DNA from: Prosopocoilus inquinatus
Taxonomy: Eukaryota; Arthropoda; Insecta; Coleoptera; Lucanidae
NCBI GenBank assembly: GCA_036172665.1
Contig: CM069871.1
Coordinates: forward strand, 3,100,001 to 3,164,000
Length of the DNA stretch: 64,000 nucleotides
Direction of reading: 5' to 3'
The notes beneath the pieces are model-generated. The model searched no databases and had not been told where the DNA came from. It saw only the letters and a program-made list of their open reading frames with translations. The position numbers and the translations under genes are program-made. Shown piece after piece: positions 1-11,700 of this stretch. How positions within the stretch are numbered: position 1 is the first letter of the stretch; every line of letters begins with the position of its first letter.

Positions 1-88
1 CATTATTGTACGATAGTAAAAGCTTTTACTTTTCTTTTTTTTTAGTAACTTTCATTTTTAATTTCCCCGCTTCGGAGCAAACGGAAAC

Positions 89-2627
89 ATGTCACGTGAC
101 CACAACGTTGACGACATGGCGGACGACAAAGATGTGGTCGAGAAAACCATCGCGGAAGACTTGGTGGTTACCAAGTATAAAATGGCCGGAGAAATTGTTA
201 ACAGTGAGTTTTTTAATCACCTACACATTACCTTTATGTTCGATGCAAAAATCTCTATGTTCCTTCCTAAATTTCGACGCTATTAACAAAAGAAACCGAA
301 GGCCATATGGCCTGTGTGCAGCACCGGTTGTATGGTGACCATGTGGCTTCTTGATTTGTTGATTTTGTGTTGTTAGTTAGTAGAAGACCTGTTAAAAATC
401 TCGGCGCTTAATTTCGGTAGAACGCCGGAGCTTCGCGTCGCCATTCTTGCTGTCATTATCGTTTTTCCAGGAGTCCTGAAACAGGTCATAGATAAATGCG
501 TGTCTGGCGCGTCTGTTAGAGAAATTTGCGAGTTCGGAGACACCTTACTGACAGAAGAGACCAACAAGGTGTTTAAGAAAGAGAAAGAGCTGAAGAAAGG
601 GATCGCCTTCCCGACCTGTATATCTGTGAATAACTGCGTTTGTCACTTTTCTCCGGTAGCCAGTGAACCGGATTACACCCTAAAAGATGAGGATGTATGT
701 AAAGTGTGAGTGTATTATCTTTTTGTTTTTTTTTCTTTCAGCACTTCAGTTTATCTTGGACCGGGTGATCAAAAAATTGATGCAAGTAAACCTTAAAGTC
801 AGGTGTTTTTAATTAAAGAATGCGAAATGTAAAAGGGAAGTAACTCGATCTTTTGTTTTTTTTTTTATTTTATTTTATTTTTTTTTTTTGTAGAAAATGT
901 TGCATCGTGTCTTTTTTTTTTATAAATTAATTAATTAATAATAAATGTCAATGCCCTTTAGCTGGCCGGTCACATTTTTAGTTCCGTGTTATTTTTGTAT
1001 TCAGAAGAGGGAGCCACACTAGGCTCTAACTGGAGTGATCTGTTACTATCTTTAAGGAAGTGATTTCTGCAGACAAACAGTGAAAGAAAATCAATGTAAA
1101 AATTATGTAATAATAATAATGAGAGTGTAATGTATTTATAATTTTTTATTTGAATTGGTATAAAATTTAAATCGAAACAGATTGTCAGATGTAACATTTT
1201 GTGTGGTTACTATGGCAACAATGGAAGTTTAGCTCAAAATTATACAGAGGGAGCCACACTAAAAACAATCTGTGCTTTATGAAAACTGTCTCAATTCTTT
1301 AATCATTGTAACTTCCAAAGGGAAGTTTAAAAAAGCTACTGAAAATTATCCAAGGGTTAAATCGTTTGGGCTTGGTTTACTTTGAACATTTTTTTTTATC
1401 ACCCGGTTTTATTCTTGCATTGTAATCATTAATATTCGTGCAATGAAATTGAACTTTGTAGGGATTTGGGAGCTCATGTGGACGGTTTCATCGCCGTTGT
1501 GGCCCACACTATCGTAATAGGTGCATCTAGCGAAAATAAGGTAACCGGCAGAAAAGCTGACACTATATTGGCGGCTCACTTCGCCTCTCAGGCGGCGCTG
1601 AGGTTGCTGAAGCCGGGAAATGAAACCTACGCAATCACCGAAGCAGTACAAAAAATCGCAGAATCTTATAAGTGTAAGCCGGTCGAGGGAATGTTAAGTC
1701 ATCAGCTCAAACAGTTCAAAATCGACGGTGAAAAAACGATTATACAAAATCCGAATGACGCGCAGAAGAAAGAACACGAGAAGTTCGAGTTTGATAAGCA
1801 TGAGGTGTACGCGATGGACGTATTGATTAGTACAGGAGATGGTGTTGGTAAGTTTATAAAAAAAAATTTTTAATTGCAAATTCAAGCATGTGACTTTATA
1901 TTATAATAACAACTCCCAAATAATCACTAACATCATGGATGTGTTTCTTTTTTGATGTTTACTGAGAACTTGGAAATTCCAGCTAAGGAAGCTGATACGA
2001 GAGTGTCGATTTACAAAAAGACCGACGAAATATATCAGCTTAAATTGAAAGCATCTCGGATGTTTTACAGCGAAGTGCGAACGAAACATGGGACTATGCC
2101 GTTCAACTTGAGGAGTTTCGAAGAAGAGACGAAAGCAAAGATGGGGGTCGTCGAGTGCGTCAACCATAAACTTATTGAACCATTTCAAGTGCTTTACGAA
2201 AAACCAGGCAAGTCCGCCCACTCGAAACTTCTTTTATCTAATTTTTCTCTACAATGATGATTAATTTTATAAACTACTCCAATTGATCCAACTGATCTCG
2301 AATTGTGACGATAGATTTACGCTGACGTTTAATTTGAATAACAAGCGAATTTCAGTTCTTGCTGATGGTAATTGATGAGGGTAATTAATATTTTTAGGTG
2401 AATACGTGGCGCACTACAAATTTACTGTGCTGTTGATGCCGAACGGGCCACATAAAATCACCGGTCTACCTTTCGAACCAGAACTGTACCAATCAGAGCA
2501 CTCCATAACCGATCCTGAAATTAAATCTCTACTCAACACCTCCGCTAATCCCAAAGCTGCCAAGAAGAAAAAAAAGAAGGCAGAAAACGCAGTGGAACAA
2601 CCAATGGAAGTTGAAGCGGCGGCTTAA
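89..2627 (+). CDS. PA2G4: Proliferation-associated protein 2G4 (EBP1/p38-2G4), complete
   Basis: Five exons joined by eye: 89-203, 471-705, 1462-1847, 1983-2207, 2398-2627, together 396 residues against about 394 in the vertebrate protein. Family hallmarks read directly are [13 protein letters not shown] near the N-terminus, [42 protein letters not shown] and the [10 protein letters not shown] block, then a lysine-rich tail (AKKKKKKAE). The family has the M24 aminopeptidase (pita-bread) fold without peptidase activity; it binds RNA and ribosomes and acts in growth control in nucleus and cytoplasm. An in-frame second ATG at 116 would give 387 residues and places the same number of residues before TIAED as in the human protein; its context (GACATGG) is the better one, so it may be the real start. 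Intron 4 begins with GC instead of GT (2208-2209). It converges on MIC13. Identity is very secure. Confidence 0.96.
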
Positions 2628-3064
2628 AGAATTTTGCAATTCAGTTAGACATTCTAATCTCTTTTGAAAATCGATCGTCAAATTTGCTGTTGAATTAATT
2701 TTGTTTTCAATTTTTTTTTTTTTAATAATTTGACATAGTATTTATGCACTGCCCTCTTTCTCTCTCAATCCTTTTTTTTTTGTCTAATTACCTTCTTCAT
2801 AACTGAGATTTATGAGAGCGGAGCGGATCTTGGAGAAAAAAAAAAATATATAAGCCGTACATGCGTCATCCACTACTTTTTACATGGTGCAGATACTTGC
2901 AAAGTATAATTTACATTCTAAATAATTTTGATTTCTTTTTTATAATGGTACTATTATAAATAACAATCGGTAATATTTCTTTCTGTAACATTCTATTCAG
3001 TACTCCTCCTTCATGATGTTACTAAAAAAATGTTAGAAATTTAAATTATCATGTCTCACAGATC

Positions 3065-3164
3065 AATAAATATTTGGTATTTTGATTGTTTGTTTGTTCC
3101 TTTTTAACGTGTGGCTCTGACGAGTCGTCCAAATCAAACCTTTTCGTGCAACAAATAATTTATT
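3065..3164. promoter_or_regulatory. Convergent polyadenylation signals of PA2G4 and MIC13
   Basis: An AATAAA at 3065-3070 lies about 440 bp after the PA2G4 stop. An AATAAA on the minus strand (TTTATT at 3159-3164) lies about 45 bp after the MIC13 stop. The two 3' ends are therefore only about 90 bp apart and probably overlap as transcripts. Only the hexamers are seen; cleavage sites are inferred. Confidence 0.55.
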
Positions 3165-3207
3165 GTGTCTAGGCAGTCACTATTTACAATTAAATTAAAA
3201 GAAAAGT

Positions 3208-3685
3208 TTATTTTTCCTTTACGGCTGGCGGTTTTGGACTACTTGAAAACGATTCCAGAAATTTTTTAATTTCCTCATTTTTCTTTGCTGCATCCACACC
3301 CTGCCTCGTCCATCTAGACACGTGAGACGGTAAATCCCCGATATATATAAATGTTGCAGTAACACCTTGATTCCAGTATTGTTTCGTTAAATAGGAAACC
3401 TGATTGGAGCTGGGCAAGTCTGGAATCTAGACATTACGAATTTCATTTACAAAAAGTTGCAACAAAACTGTGGTGGTAAGCAACTACCTGGAAAGGCAAC
3501 TGTGTTTTAGCTTCTTTCGCATACGGAGAGAGTGCGTTTGAAATTTGCTCGTACAATTTAGTCGTCTCGGTGCTTTCCTTCCAAACCCCTTGCTCTGATA
3601 AATAATACACCGCCCCTCCTGCCAAGCCGACTTTCACCGCAAGCCTAAAAACATAATCCACTAAACTAATACCTACTGCTACCAT
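3208..3685 (-). CDS. MIC13: MICOS complex subunit MIC13 (QIL1), complete
   Basis: Two exons, 3685-3488 and 3426-3208, separated by a 61-bp GT-AG intron and read on the minus strand, give 138 residues. The N-terminus holds one hydrophobic stretch with the family signature GLAGGAVYYLSEQGVW, matching the VAGGAVYL segment of human MIC13. The second exon carries the conserved region with a YWNQGV motif near SYLTKQYWNQG. MIC13 is a small inner-membrane protein that links MIC60 and MIC10 subcomplexes and stabilises crista junctions in mitochondria. The start was taken at the ATG at 3685 (MVAVGISLVDY), because the human protein also starts MVA at this distance from the membrane segment. An ATG six codons upstream is in frame. 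A TTTTTAG just before the LAVKV codons could be a splice acceptor, but I found no upstream exon in matching phase. Confidence 0.88.
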
Positions 3686-3703
3686 ATCACAAATATTCTT
3701 CAC

Positions 3704-5141
3704 ACTGACAATATTCTAAGCGAATTTACTTTTACGTTCTTTATACTTTTCCAATAGTGATTATGAAACAGTGACATTTTTTCGAAAGTTTTAGGAACAA
3801 GCTGCAACATAACCTTTTGTTTGGGAATAGACGTGCAATTGTTTTTCTTTCTGTTTTTAATCTAGGTTATGCGTGTTTTAAAATTACCTGGTAATTTTGA
3901 ACATTTTCGGCTTAATTTGAAGCCCGAGTTGCTGTAATGAATGAAAAAAATGCAAATTTCTGTTGCGTTTTGCTCATGTAACGACCACAAAATGAAAAAT
4001 AACCATAATCAGCTGTCAGGAGGTAAAATTCTATTTTAAGTTGGTAACGCGCTCATAACTGTTTGTTATCACAGACTTAGAACAAGTAGATAGGACACCG
4101 ACGCGAGCAACGACGTCGAAATATAATGAAAGCAGTTTGGAGGCCATTATTTTGCAGGCAACGTGCATAAGGTTCATTTTCGCTATGAATGGGGTACATA
4201 AGGCTCACTTTCGCACTGAGGGGGGTACATAAGGCTCACTTTCGCACGGAGGGGGTAACATAAGGTTCATTTTCGCATCGAAATCCGGCTTCCCCCTGCA
4301 CATTGTCCCTACAACCAAAACAATTTCAAGGTGGTTACTGAAAATCGGCAAAAAATACGATTTCGAATAAATAAACTTGAACGGAAATGGTAAAAAAAAA
4401 TTTCAAGGAATTTTCTTGAAGCGAAATATAAGCAGCGCCATCTATTAATCTGTAGTAGCAATTAATTTTGTAATTGTAATTTCCTTTGTATTCTGGAAGA
4501 CACTTTTAAAACAGCTGAAAACAAATTTCTTAGAGAAAGTTTTCGAGAAATAGTTTAAGCGTATCTACCGCGCTTAGCGCTAGTTTTTGGTAGCTTTTCT
4601 AACCTAAAATTTTGACAGCTTTGATAACAAAAACAATTAAGCAGTCTTGATTTATTTAGCATTGAAAGTGAGCAGCCAAAGAATTTTTATTTCCCTTCAA
4701 ATCTCCAAAGCAGGAAAAGTAGCCTTAGGTTGTTTTAATGTTTTTATTTCGTTTGTTTTAACAGCTGACTGCAGAAAAATTTTATATAAATTTGCTGTGT
4801 AGGTATGCTAAGTTTTTTTTTTTTTTTTTGTAATCGTGTTTTTAACTTTAATCTTCTATTTAAAATTTGCCAGATTAATCTAGGGAATTCTAGAAAAATT
4901 TTAAATGCCGAGAAAGGAATATTTAATCGAGTTGATTGGCAACACCGAGGTTGGCAGAGTGGGAACACGATGAACAAAAGAAAGGTATTATAAATTAAAG
5001 AAACTAACAATCCACAACTGTTTATTTTTAGTATATTTATAATAATTATTTTTGTAAACCTAATCAGTGATCGTAGGGTATTTTTAAAAGAATTCTCTTT
5101 TTACCAACAACGCAATGAATGTATTTTAAGCATGAAGTAAT
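3704..5141. other. Intergenic stretch with repeat fragments
   Basis: No gene was recognised. The stretch from about 4558 to 4640 (GCGCTAGTTTTTGGTAGC followed by a TTTTGACAGC stretch) recurs inverted near 59826-59890 and again near 60015-60050, so it belongs to a dispersed family. A bit around 4705-4725 (CTCCAAAGCAGGAAAAGTAG) resembles the ends of the foldback element at 44255-44425. The rest looks unique and AT-rich. Confidence 0.5.
4168..4283. repeat. Short tandem repeat, about 32 bp x 4
   Basis: Four consecutive copies start with CATAAGG(T/C)TCA(T/C)TTTCGC and end in a G-rich tract such as GAGGGGGGTA. Spacing is about 30-34 bp. Copies 2 and 3 are nearly identical; copies 1 and 4 are more diverged. 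There is no unique spacer between copies, so this is a minisatellite. Confidence 0.7.
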
Positions 5142-5335
5142 GGGCGTGTTCAGCAGGCTGCGTTCAAAAACTGTAACGGGAGAGCACTTTGGGCGTTTAA
5201 AACGAGAAGCAAAATATATAAAATCACTTACACAAAAGAGAAAGAATATTACCCAGAGCAAGCTCTTTTCAGTTCCCGAACGAGGCTCAGCTGAGTTGTC
5301 TATTCAGCAGTCATTTGTGACTGGCTATTGAGAAC
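5142..5335. mobile_element. MITE (family B) inserted inside a family-A MITE
   Basis: The outer element begins GGGCGTGTTCAGCAG and resumes after 5287 with CAGCTGAGTTG and GTGACTGGCTATT, matching one arm of the palindromic family-A MITE (see 7722-7847). Within it lies a family-B element at about 5160-5282, beginning GCGTTCAAAAACTGTA and ending CAGTTCCCGAACG. The five bases AGGCT occur on both sides (5155-5159 and 5283-5287), a plausible target duplication. Another family-A arm (GAGCCAATCACAATCGCTGAG ending GAACGCGCCCG) lies at about 5595-5640, just below the receptor stop codon. Confidence 0.6.
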
Positions 5336-5698
5336 GTTCATAACAAGTGTTGGCATCTGGTGGAGACTCCGATAACTAGAATAGACGTGTTTAGCTGTGA
5401 TGAAACAAGTTGATTAGAATCGTTAGATGCGTGAATTATTATAAAAAAGTAGTTTCCGATAAAGAAAGATTGTTCCGTTCGACAGTGCAAAAGTTTTGCA
5501 ACAAAAACGCTCGTTGATTACGGTTGGACACGTCTGCGCCGCCATTGTTTGGAAATTTTAACGCCCTCTATCAGCAACGTTATTTGCCAATTACCTTAAT
5601 GTGAGCCAATCACAATCGCTGAGCGTGTGCTGAACGCGCCCGTTCTTTCTGTCAATTTTTAAATTTTGCGTTTGCAAAGAGTGCAAAATCTCAAATTC

Positions 5699-8600
5699 TC
5701 AATTCTTGAAAAGCAGCTGTATTATAATGACGACGTAAGTCAACACCGTGCTTATCATGCTATAGAGCATGGTATAATCTATGGTGAAAAAACCGGCGGC
5801 CGTAAAAGTCGGTTTCCTCTGCAGAGCCTGCGACGCTAACGTCAGTAAGCTCTCGCGTATCATCTCCTCCTCGGAACTCAAATCGTTGAACATCGGTTGG
5901 TGCTCCAATAGCAATTTGAAGCTCAGGGGGGACGTCGACTTCGCCTCTTTAACCGCTTGCTCGCACGCAGATGCCGACATGAAACAAAGAACCTGAAAGA
6001 AATTTTCAACTTGGATTCGAACGAATTGGAAAAAGCAAGTCTTTTTACTTTGTTTTCTTTTTCTCTTGCCAATACTGTTGTTAAATTACCGGTAATATAT
6101 TTTTAATGTTACTCTACCGGTCACCTTACCGAAACATTATCAATAGGGTTGCCAACATTGGAAGATCCGAGCGCGCCAAATGTAATCGCAATTATCGCCC
6201 AAATCGCCCAAATTTCAAGTTTGACATTTAAGTCGTTAAGTTCATTTACTTTACAAAAAAATCAAAAAAAGAAAATATTTACTCCTGTAATAGGGGTATT
6301 TTATTTTTAGGGAAGAAAAATTATCAACGTTTTGATATTTAAGCAAAAGACGAACGAAAGCAGTGCGGAATTTTGAAAAACAAAAGAAAATCTAGAACGT
6401 CGACGTTGAATTTTGAACAAAAAGCGATCGAATTTAAATTAACTGAAAATTGTAATTTTCAGAAAAGGTTTTTTTTTTTTTTAAATCAAAATCGATGTTT
6501 TGTTTAAGCAAAAAACAATCGAAAGCAAGGCGACGATCGACTTTTGTACAAAAGAGGATCTAATTCTAAACAAAAGAGGATCGAAATCGACACGAACGAA
6601 CATTTTGGAGGATTAAGAAAATCGGATGCGTCGGGCTTTGATTTTCAAGCTTTAAACAAACGACGATCGAAGCCGACGCGAGAGTTTGACGAACGAGAAA
6701 AAATTGAAACGAAAGAAGATCGACTTTTGAACAAAAGGCTATCGAAACCAATACGCAATTTTTTTTGCGGAACAAGAGAATCGAATGGGTCGTGCTTTGA
6801 TCAAGCTTTAATAAGCAAAAGACGATAGAAAACAGTCGCGAGCTTTGACGAACGAGAAAAATTTAGAACAAAGGACGATTGACTTTTAATCAAGAAACGA
6901 TCGACTTTTAAACAAAAGATGATCGACTTTTAAACAAAAGATGATCGACTTTTAAACGAAAGATGATCGATTTTTTAAACAAAAGACGATCGAAATCAAT
7001 ACGAAAATATGAGGAACAAGAAATTCGTAAGCGTCAGGTTTTGAGCAAGCTTTAAACAAAAGTTGATCGATTTTTAAACAAAAGACGACCGAAATCAGTA
7101 TGAAAATTTAAGGAACAAAAAAAAATCGAATGCACCGGGTTTTGATCGAACTTTAAACAAAAGACGATGAAAGAAAAAAGAAAATATTATTTATAAAACT
7201 AATCGGTAATAAAGCGTTTAAGCGCTGGCGATAGCTATCAATCGATTATGAAACGTTAAGGTTTTGTGCGATTTTCACAATGTCCGGTTTACAGTTAAAA
7301 AAAAAAAAATTTGTGCAATTTTCATCGGACATGAGTCGACTTCAGTTAAATTTTTAATTTTTTTTGAATAGCGCCTAAATAATCGCCCATCGCAAAATAC
7401 AAATTCTTAACGCAAAATTGAAAAATGTATCGCCCAATTTGCGATAAACCGCCCAAGTTGGCAACCCTGATTACCAATTACAGCGCTAGTGGTCACATCT
7501 AGCGGCCCGAATTACACTTAAATTTTCTTTTTTACATTTTCTGAGTAATTTGGTAGAGTGTGAAGAATGTTTGGAATGCATTACGTAGTAGCGGTTCACA
7601 AGTAGGCAGTGAATCATTTGAAAAACTTTCAAAAGTTTCAAAAATTCAAAGATTCAAAGAAAAGAATGTCTGTTTTTGAATCAAAACACGTTTGGATCAC
7701 GATTTTGTGAGCGAAAGAAAGCATTGGGCGCGTTCAGCGGATGCGTTGCTTACTCAGCAGTCGCTTGTGATTGGCTATTACCTTCATGTGAGCCAATCAT
7801 GCAATCGATTGCTGAGTAAGCAACTCAGCCGCTGAACGCGCCCAATGTTATCCTGCCGATAACGTAGGAAATTTACTGTTAGGTAACGTGGTAATATAAA
7901 TAAGTCCACGTCACTACTTACCAATAAAGTAAGAGGTAAAAGTAACGTCGCTATTGCCAACGAATTCTTCCAACGTTCGCCATTCCACAAGCGCAGAACT
8001 AACAGAGTCTTTTGCAGTATCGCAAGCGATGTGTACAACACGATTAATAAAACCCTAAATCCGAAACATCGATTAACGCCTTCGATGCAATCGCTTAATA
8101 CATCGTGCAAGTTCTGCACGATCTTAACAAAGTTCAACTTGGGGAATTCCCTCGAATCACGACCACACTTGTAAAGCCTATCGAAGTAAATCGAAAGCCT
8201 GTTGTTTATGATCCTGTAGCTGACGGCCAAGAAATCTATGGAATTACGAAAATTCATCAACGCAATTGCGATCATATAAGTGGAGATTAAATGCGTTACG
8301 AAAAAATACTTGTAATACTTCCATTCCATAATCGATTCGCTTGCAAAATATATGAGCACGAGGATTATTAATAGAACGACGTGTAGTACGATTAATTGAA
8401 GCAAGACAACTCTATTACGTTGTGCATACTCATCTTGGACTTTCATAGTCTTGCAGAAGTATTTTTCAAACTGTTCCAGACGAGTTAGCTTCTCCTTCTT
8501 CATAAATAATCGCTGCGACACGGAAATCAGATTTATGAAAATTGCGAGTAATGATACCATGACGTCTAAAGACCAGGCGAGCGGTTCCACGAGGACGGGC

Positions 8601-8761
8601 AGTTTTCCTTGGTGTCCCCAAATGGCTTGTGTTAATAAAAGAGCCAGGATGATAAAACTGTATATTTTGTGTGAGAGCAAAAGAAATGTGTTGCTTGAGC
8701 TCGGTGATGATTGAGCTACGAGTATAGTTAAGAGCGAAAGCACTTTTCCACTGTGCATCAT
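5699..8761 (-). CDS. Gustatory receptor, locus 1 isoform A (proximal first exon plus shared C-terminal exon)
   Basis: Exons 8761-7922 (280 codons) and 5992-5699 (97 codons plus stop) join in phase 0 to give 377 residues, a normal length for an insect gustatory receptor. The protein is strongly hydrophobic with about seven membrane segments. The first exon carries EWKYYKYFFV, a NLHDVLSDCIEGVNRCFG stretch and then VLLIVLYTS, shared in form with isoform B. The C-terminal exon contains FTAAGFFTIDYTMLYSMIS and the family signature TYhhhhhQ(F/L) as TYVVIIIQL. Such receptors are ligand-gated cation channels in the dendrites of taste neurons with intracellular N-termini. The donor is TTG|GTAAGT and the acceptor TTTCAG|GTTCTT. 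The intron (about 1.9 kb) contains a TIR element with a minisatellite and a MITE. Ligand and subfamily cannot be told from sequence alone. Confidence 0.87.
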
Positions 8762-11700
8762 TATTATGTTTGCTTTAAATCAAAACTGCTGGGCAAATGT
8801 ATAAATCGTAATAAAGTTCGGAAGACTTGAAACGATTGTACTAATAGTTTATACCTAACTCCCTTGAGTGTTAATTATTGCATACTAATTTATTATAGAT
8901 TAAGATTGCTTTTTAAAATCTAAATAAAATGCATAGCCATTAACTATGATGATGATGTGAATGATCCTTTTCTATGGAACTGTTTGTTGTACGTTATACC
9001 ATGGTATTTGCTAAATAGTTTTACTATTCCTTTCTCTGTACTGTACTTTCAATCGCTGATTGATTAGGTGGTTTTCGCAGTGTTCCCAAATCGGGGGATT
9101 TATTCCGATTCGTGGGACTTTTGGCTAGAGCTAGAAAACGTGATCGAGGCATTTCCTGGGATTCTTTTTGGTTCTACAAATGCAAATGTTGAAGAACAAA
9201 AATTGTATTGATTTAAATTTGAAATCAGCAAACTGTAAGCGAACTTGTTAAGTACCGCCATCACACGGCTACCATCGATATTACTATTAATCAAAGGGCG
9301 CGTTCAGCCGAGACAGCGCTGAGACATCATTGCTGTTTTGCTAAGCTGCAGCGACTGTGAGCTGCTGAACGACTTATTTTCCTAATTGACAGTGTCGCAA
9401 ACATCAAGTGTGTTTACAAACAAAATCCACAAAACAGCGGCAGTAACGTTATAAAAATTAATTCATTTTAGGTTATAGTTGATTGCCCACTGCGTGTTTT
9501 AAACAATTCTGAAGGGTGTCTACATACTTTCCAGTATCTGGGCCGTATCAACTGAAACTGGAATCTCGACAATTTTGGTAATTTCAATATCCGTAGCTTT
9601 TTGGATTTTTTTTTTACAATTAACAAATCCACCATCGCTCCCTGAGTAGCGTTCTCTGCCATACCGACATCGCATCATTCGTCACGTCACATTTCTTGAA
9701 TTTCTTTCTTCGTCTGTTTTTAAATAACCAGAACGTCAATTTTTTTATAAAAAAATGTAATTAACGGAAAGAAAACAAGAAACTAACGATACCGCAGAAT
9801 CTTTTCATCTGAAAATCACTAGAATTTACACCAATTGTCATATAAACGCATCAGAATTTACACCATACACCGAAAACATCATTTTTATCACCATGTGCTC
9901 ATCAAGTACACTTGCCCTGGTTTACATGCACCAAGTTGGCAACACTGCATAAATGTCCTCGCTCTTAACACACGAACAGTGTTGCCAATTCACCAATTGG
10001 CAAACTCAAATTTTTTTTATAGGTAAAGAAAATCGGATTTTGCCATTAAAAATCGTATCATCTTTCAATATTTAAAATTCATTCTTAAATGTTTTATAGC
10101 TATTATTTTGTCATTTTTTTTCTCCTTTTTTGTTTTTATTAGTTTGTTTGACGGAATATCTCACTCACGGTAGTTTCAGACGTGTAAATTAAAAATATTC
10201 CTTTCTTTGTTTCTTTCGTAAACATTACGGTCGGCATTTACTGTGCTGTCTTTTTTCTTTTCTTAAAATTTACGTCGTCGTTTGTTTTTCTTTTCGTTTC
10301 CTTCTTTCCTTTCAAAAATTTCGTATTTTTTGCGTTTTCGTTCCGATTACATTTTTGCAAGAACTAAAAACGTTCCTCTTTTTTGTTTTATTTGTTTTCT
10401 TTTCAGATTTCCATTGTTTTCTGCTCTATCGCGACGACGATTGTCGATTGTTTTTCGTACCTTTTTCAGAAACATTGCATTTTTTATTTCATTTCGGTCG
10501 GTAACATTTGTCATTTTTCTTTTTTTGCAAGAACCAAAAACATTCTTTTTTTATGTTTTGATTTGTTTTTTCAGATTTCAATTTTTTTCTGCCTTATCGC
10601 GATCACGATTGTCAATTGTTTTTCTTTTCTTTATCCCAAATTTACATTTTTTATTTTTACGATCGTCATTTGTTTTCTTTTTTTTTTGCTTACTTTAGGA
10701 ATTCTCCCGTTTCAAATCATTTCAGCTATGTTCCTTCTTTTGCTTTTCTTACTTTGTTTAGAAATTTTTGCTTCTTTTTTTCATTTTGATTACCTTTCTC
10801 AAAAATGTTTATTTTTTTGTTTTTTTAAATGTTTTTGTTTACCATTTTCAGAACTTTCTCTCGCGTTTCTTTTTCTTTCGTGAAAGTTGCGATTACGTTT
10901 TGTTTTCTCTCATTTTTTAATACTTATTAATTACTTATCACATTCCCAAATTTTGATATTTTATTATTACGATCACCATTTGTTCTATTTTTCTTTTCTT
11001 TTTGGTTAATTTAGGGATTTTATTTTTCAGTTCATTTCAGTTGTGTTTCGCGGCCATCAATTTTTTTTCATTTCCCGTATTTCTTGCATGCTTCCATTTC
11101 TTTTTCTTTCTCCGTTTCTTTTTTCCATAAACGCCGCAATTGTCATTTGTTTTCCTTTTTCTTCATCTCATTTGTGAATCTCATTTTGAATACTCACTAA
11201 TTCTTTTCCTTTTTTTTTTTGAGAAATATTGTAATTACATTTTGTTTTCATCGTGGAGACAATTTCAAAACAATATTTTTTATATTGAAGACGACTTTAT
11301 TTAAATTTGTTTTAAAAAGAAAGCAAACGAGACCAGAGCCGTCCTCCATTTCAATTCATTACATCCAAAATCTAACTGACTTGATTTTGAACTGAACTGA
11401 TTTTAAAACGAACAAAGTTTTCCTAAGGGAATAGTATTTTAAAATTAAATGAACATAACCTCAAAAAATGTATGAAATCTCGTCAAACTGAACACCGATT
11501 GTCAAAATCAGCTGGGTCGGTAGGAGATGAGGGAAGAGGAACTCAATGACTTCTTTATCACCGATCGCAAACTGAATAACTACAAATGAAATACAATCAG
11601 TGATTTTTAAGTGAACTTGAATCGATTAGAATTCAAATAGGTTGTAAATGGAGGACGACTCAGAACGAGGTAACTAACAATGAGTCATAGTGTATTTTCA

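Noticed and set aside
3685..3790. An upstream MIC13 exon starting MSLFHNHYWKSIKN on the minus strand
   Set aside because: The phase does not match the possible acceptor before LAVKV, while the continuous frame from 3685 fits the known N-terminus.
4168..4283. CRISPR-like regular repeats
   Set aside because: The copies are directly adjacent with no unique spacers, and the genome is animal. It is a minisatellite.
6544..6828. Basic repetitive frame in the receptor intron
   Set aside because: It is a translation of the GATCG minisatellite within a TIR element.
10282..10883. Long open frames rich in Phe/Leu/Ser
   Set aside because: They lie in a T-rich repeat block, two frames are open at once, and the peptides have no family motif.
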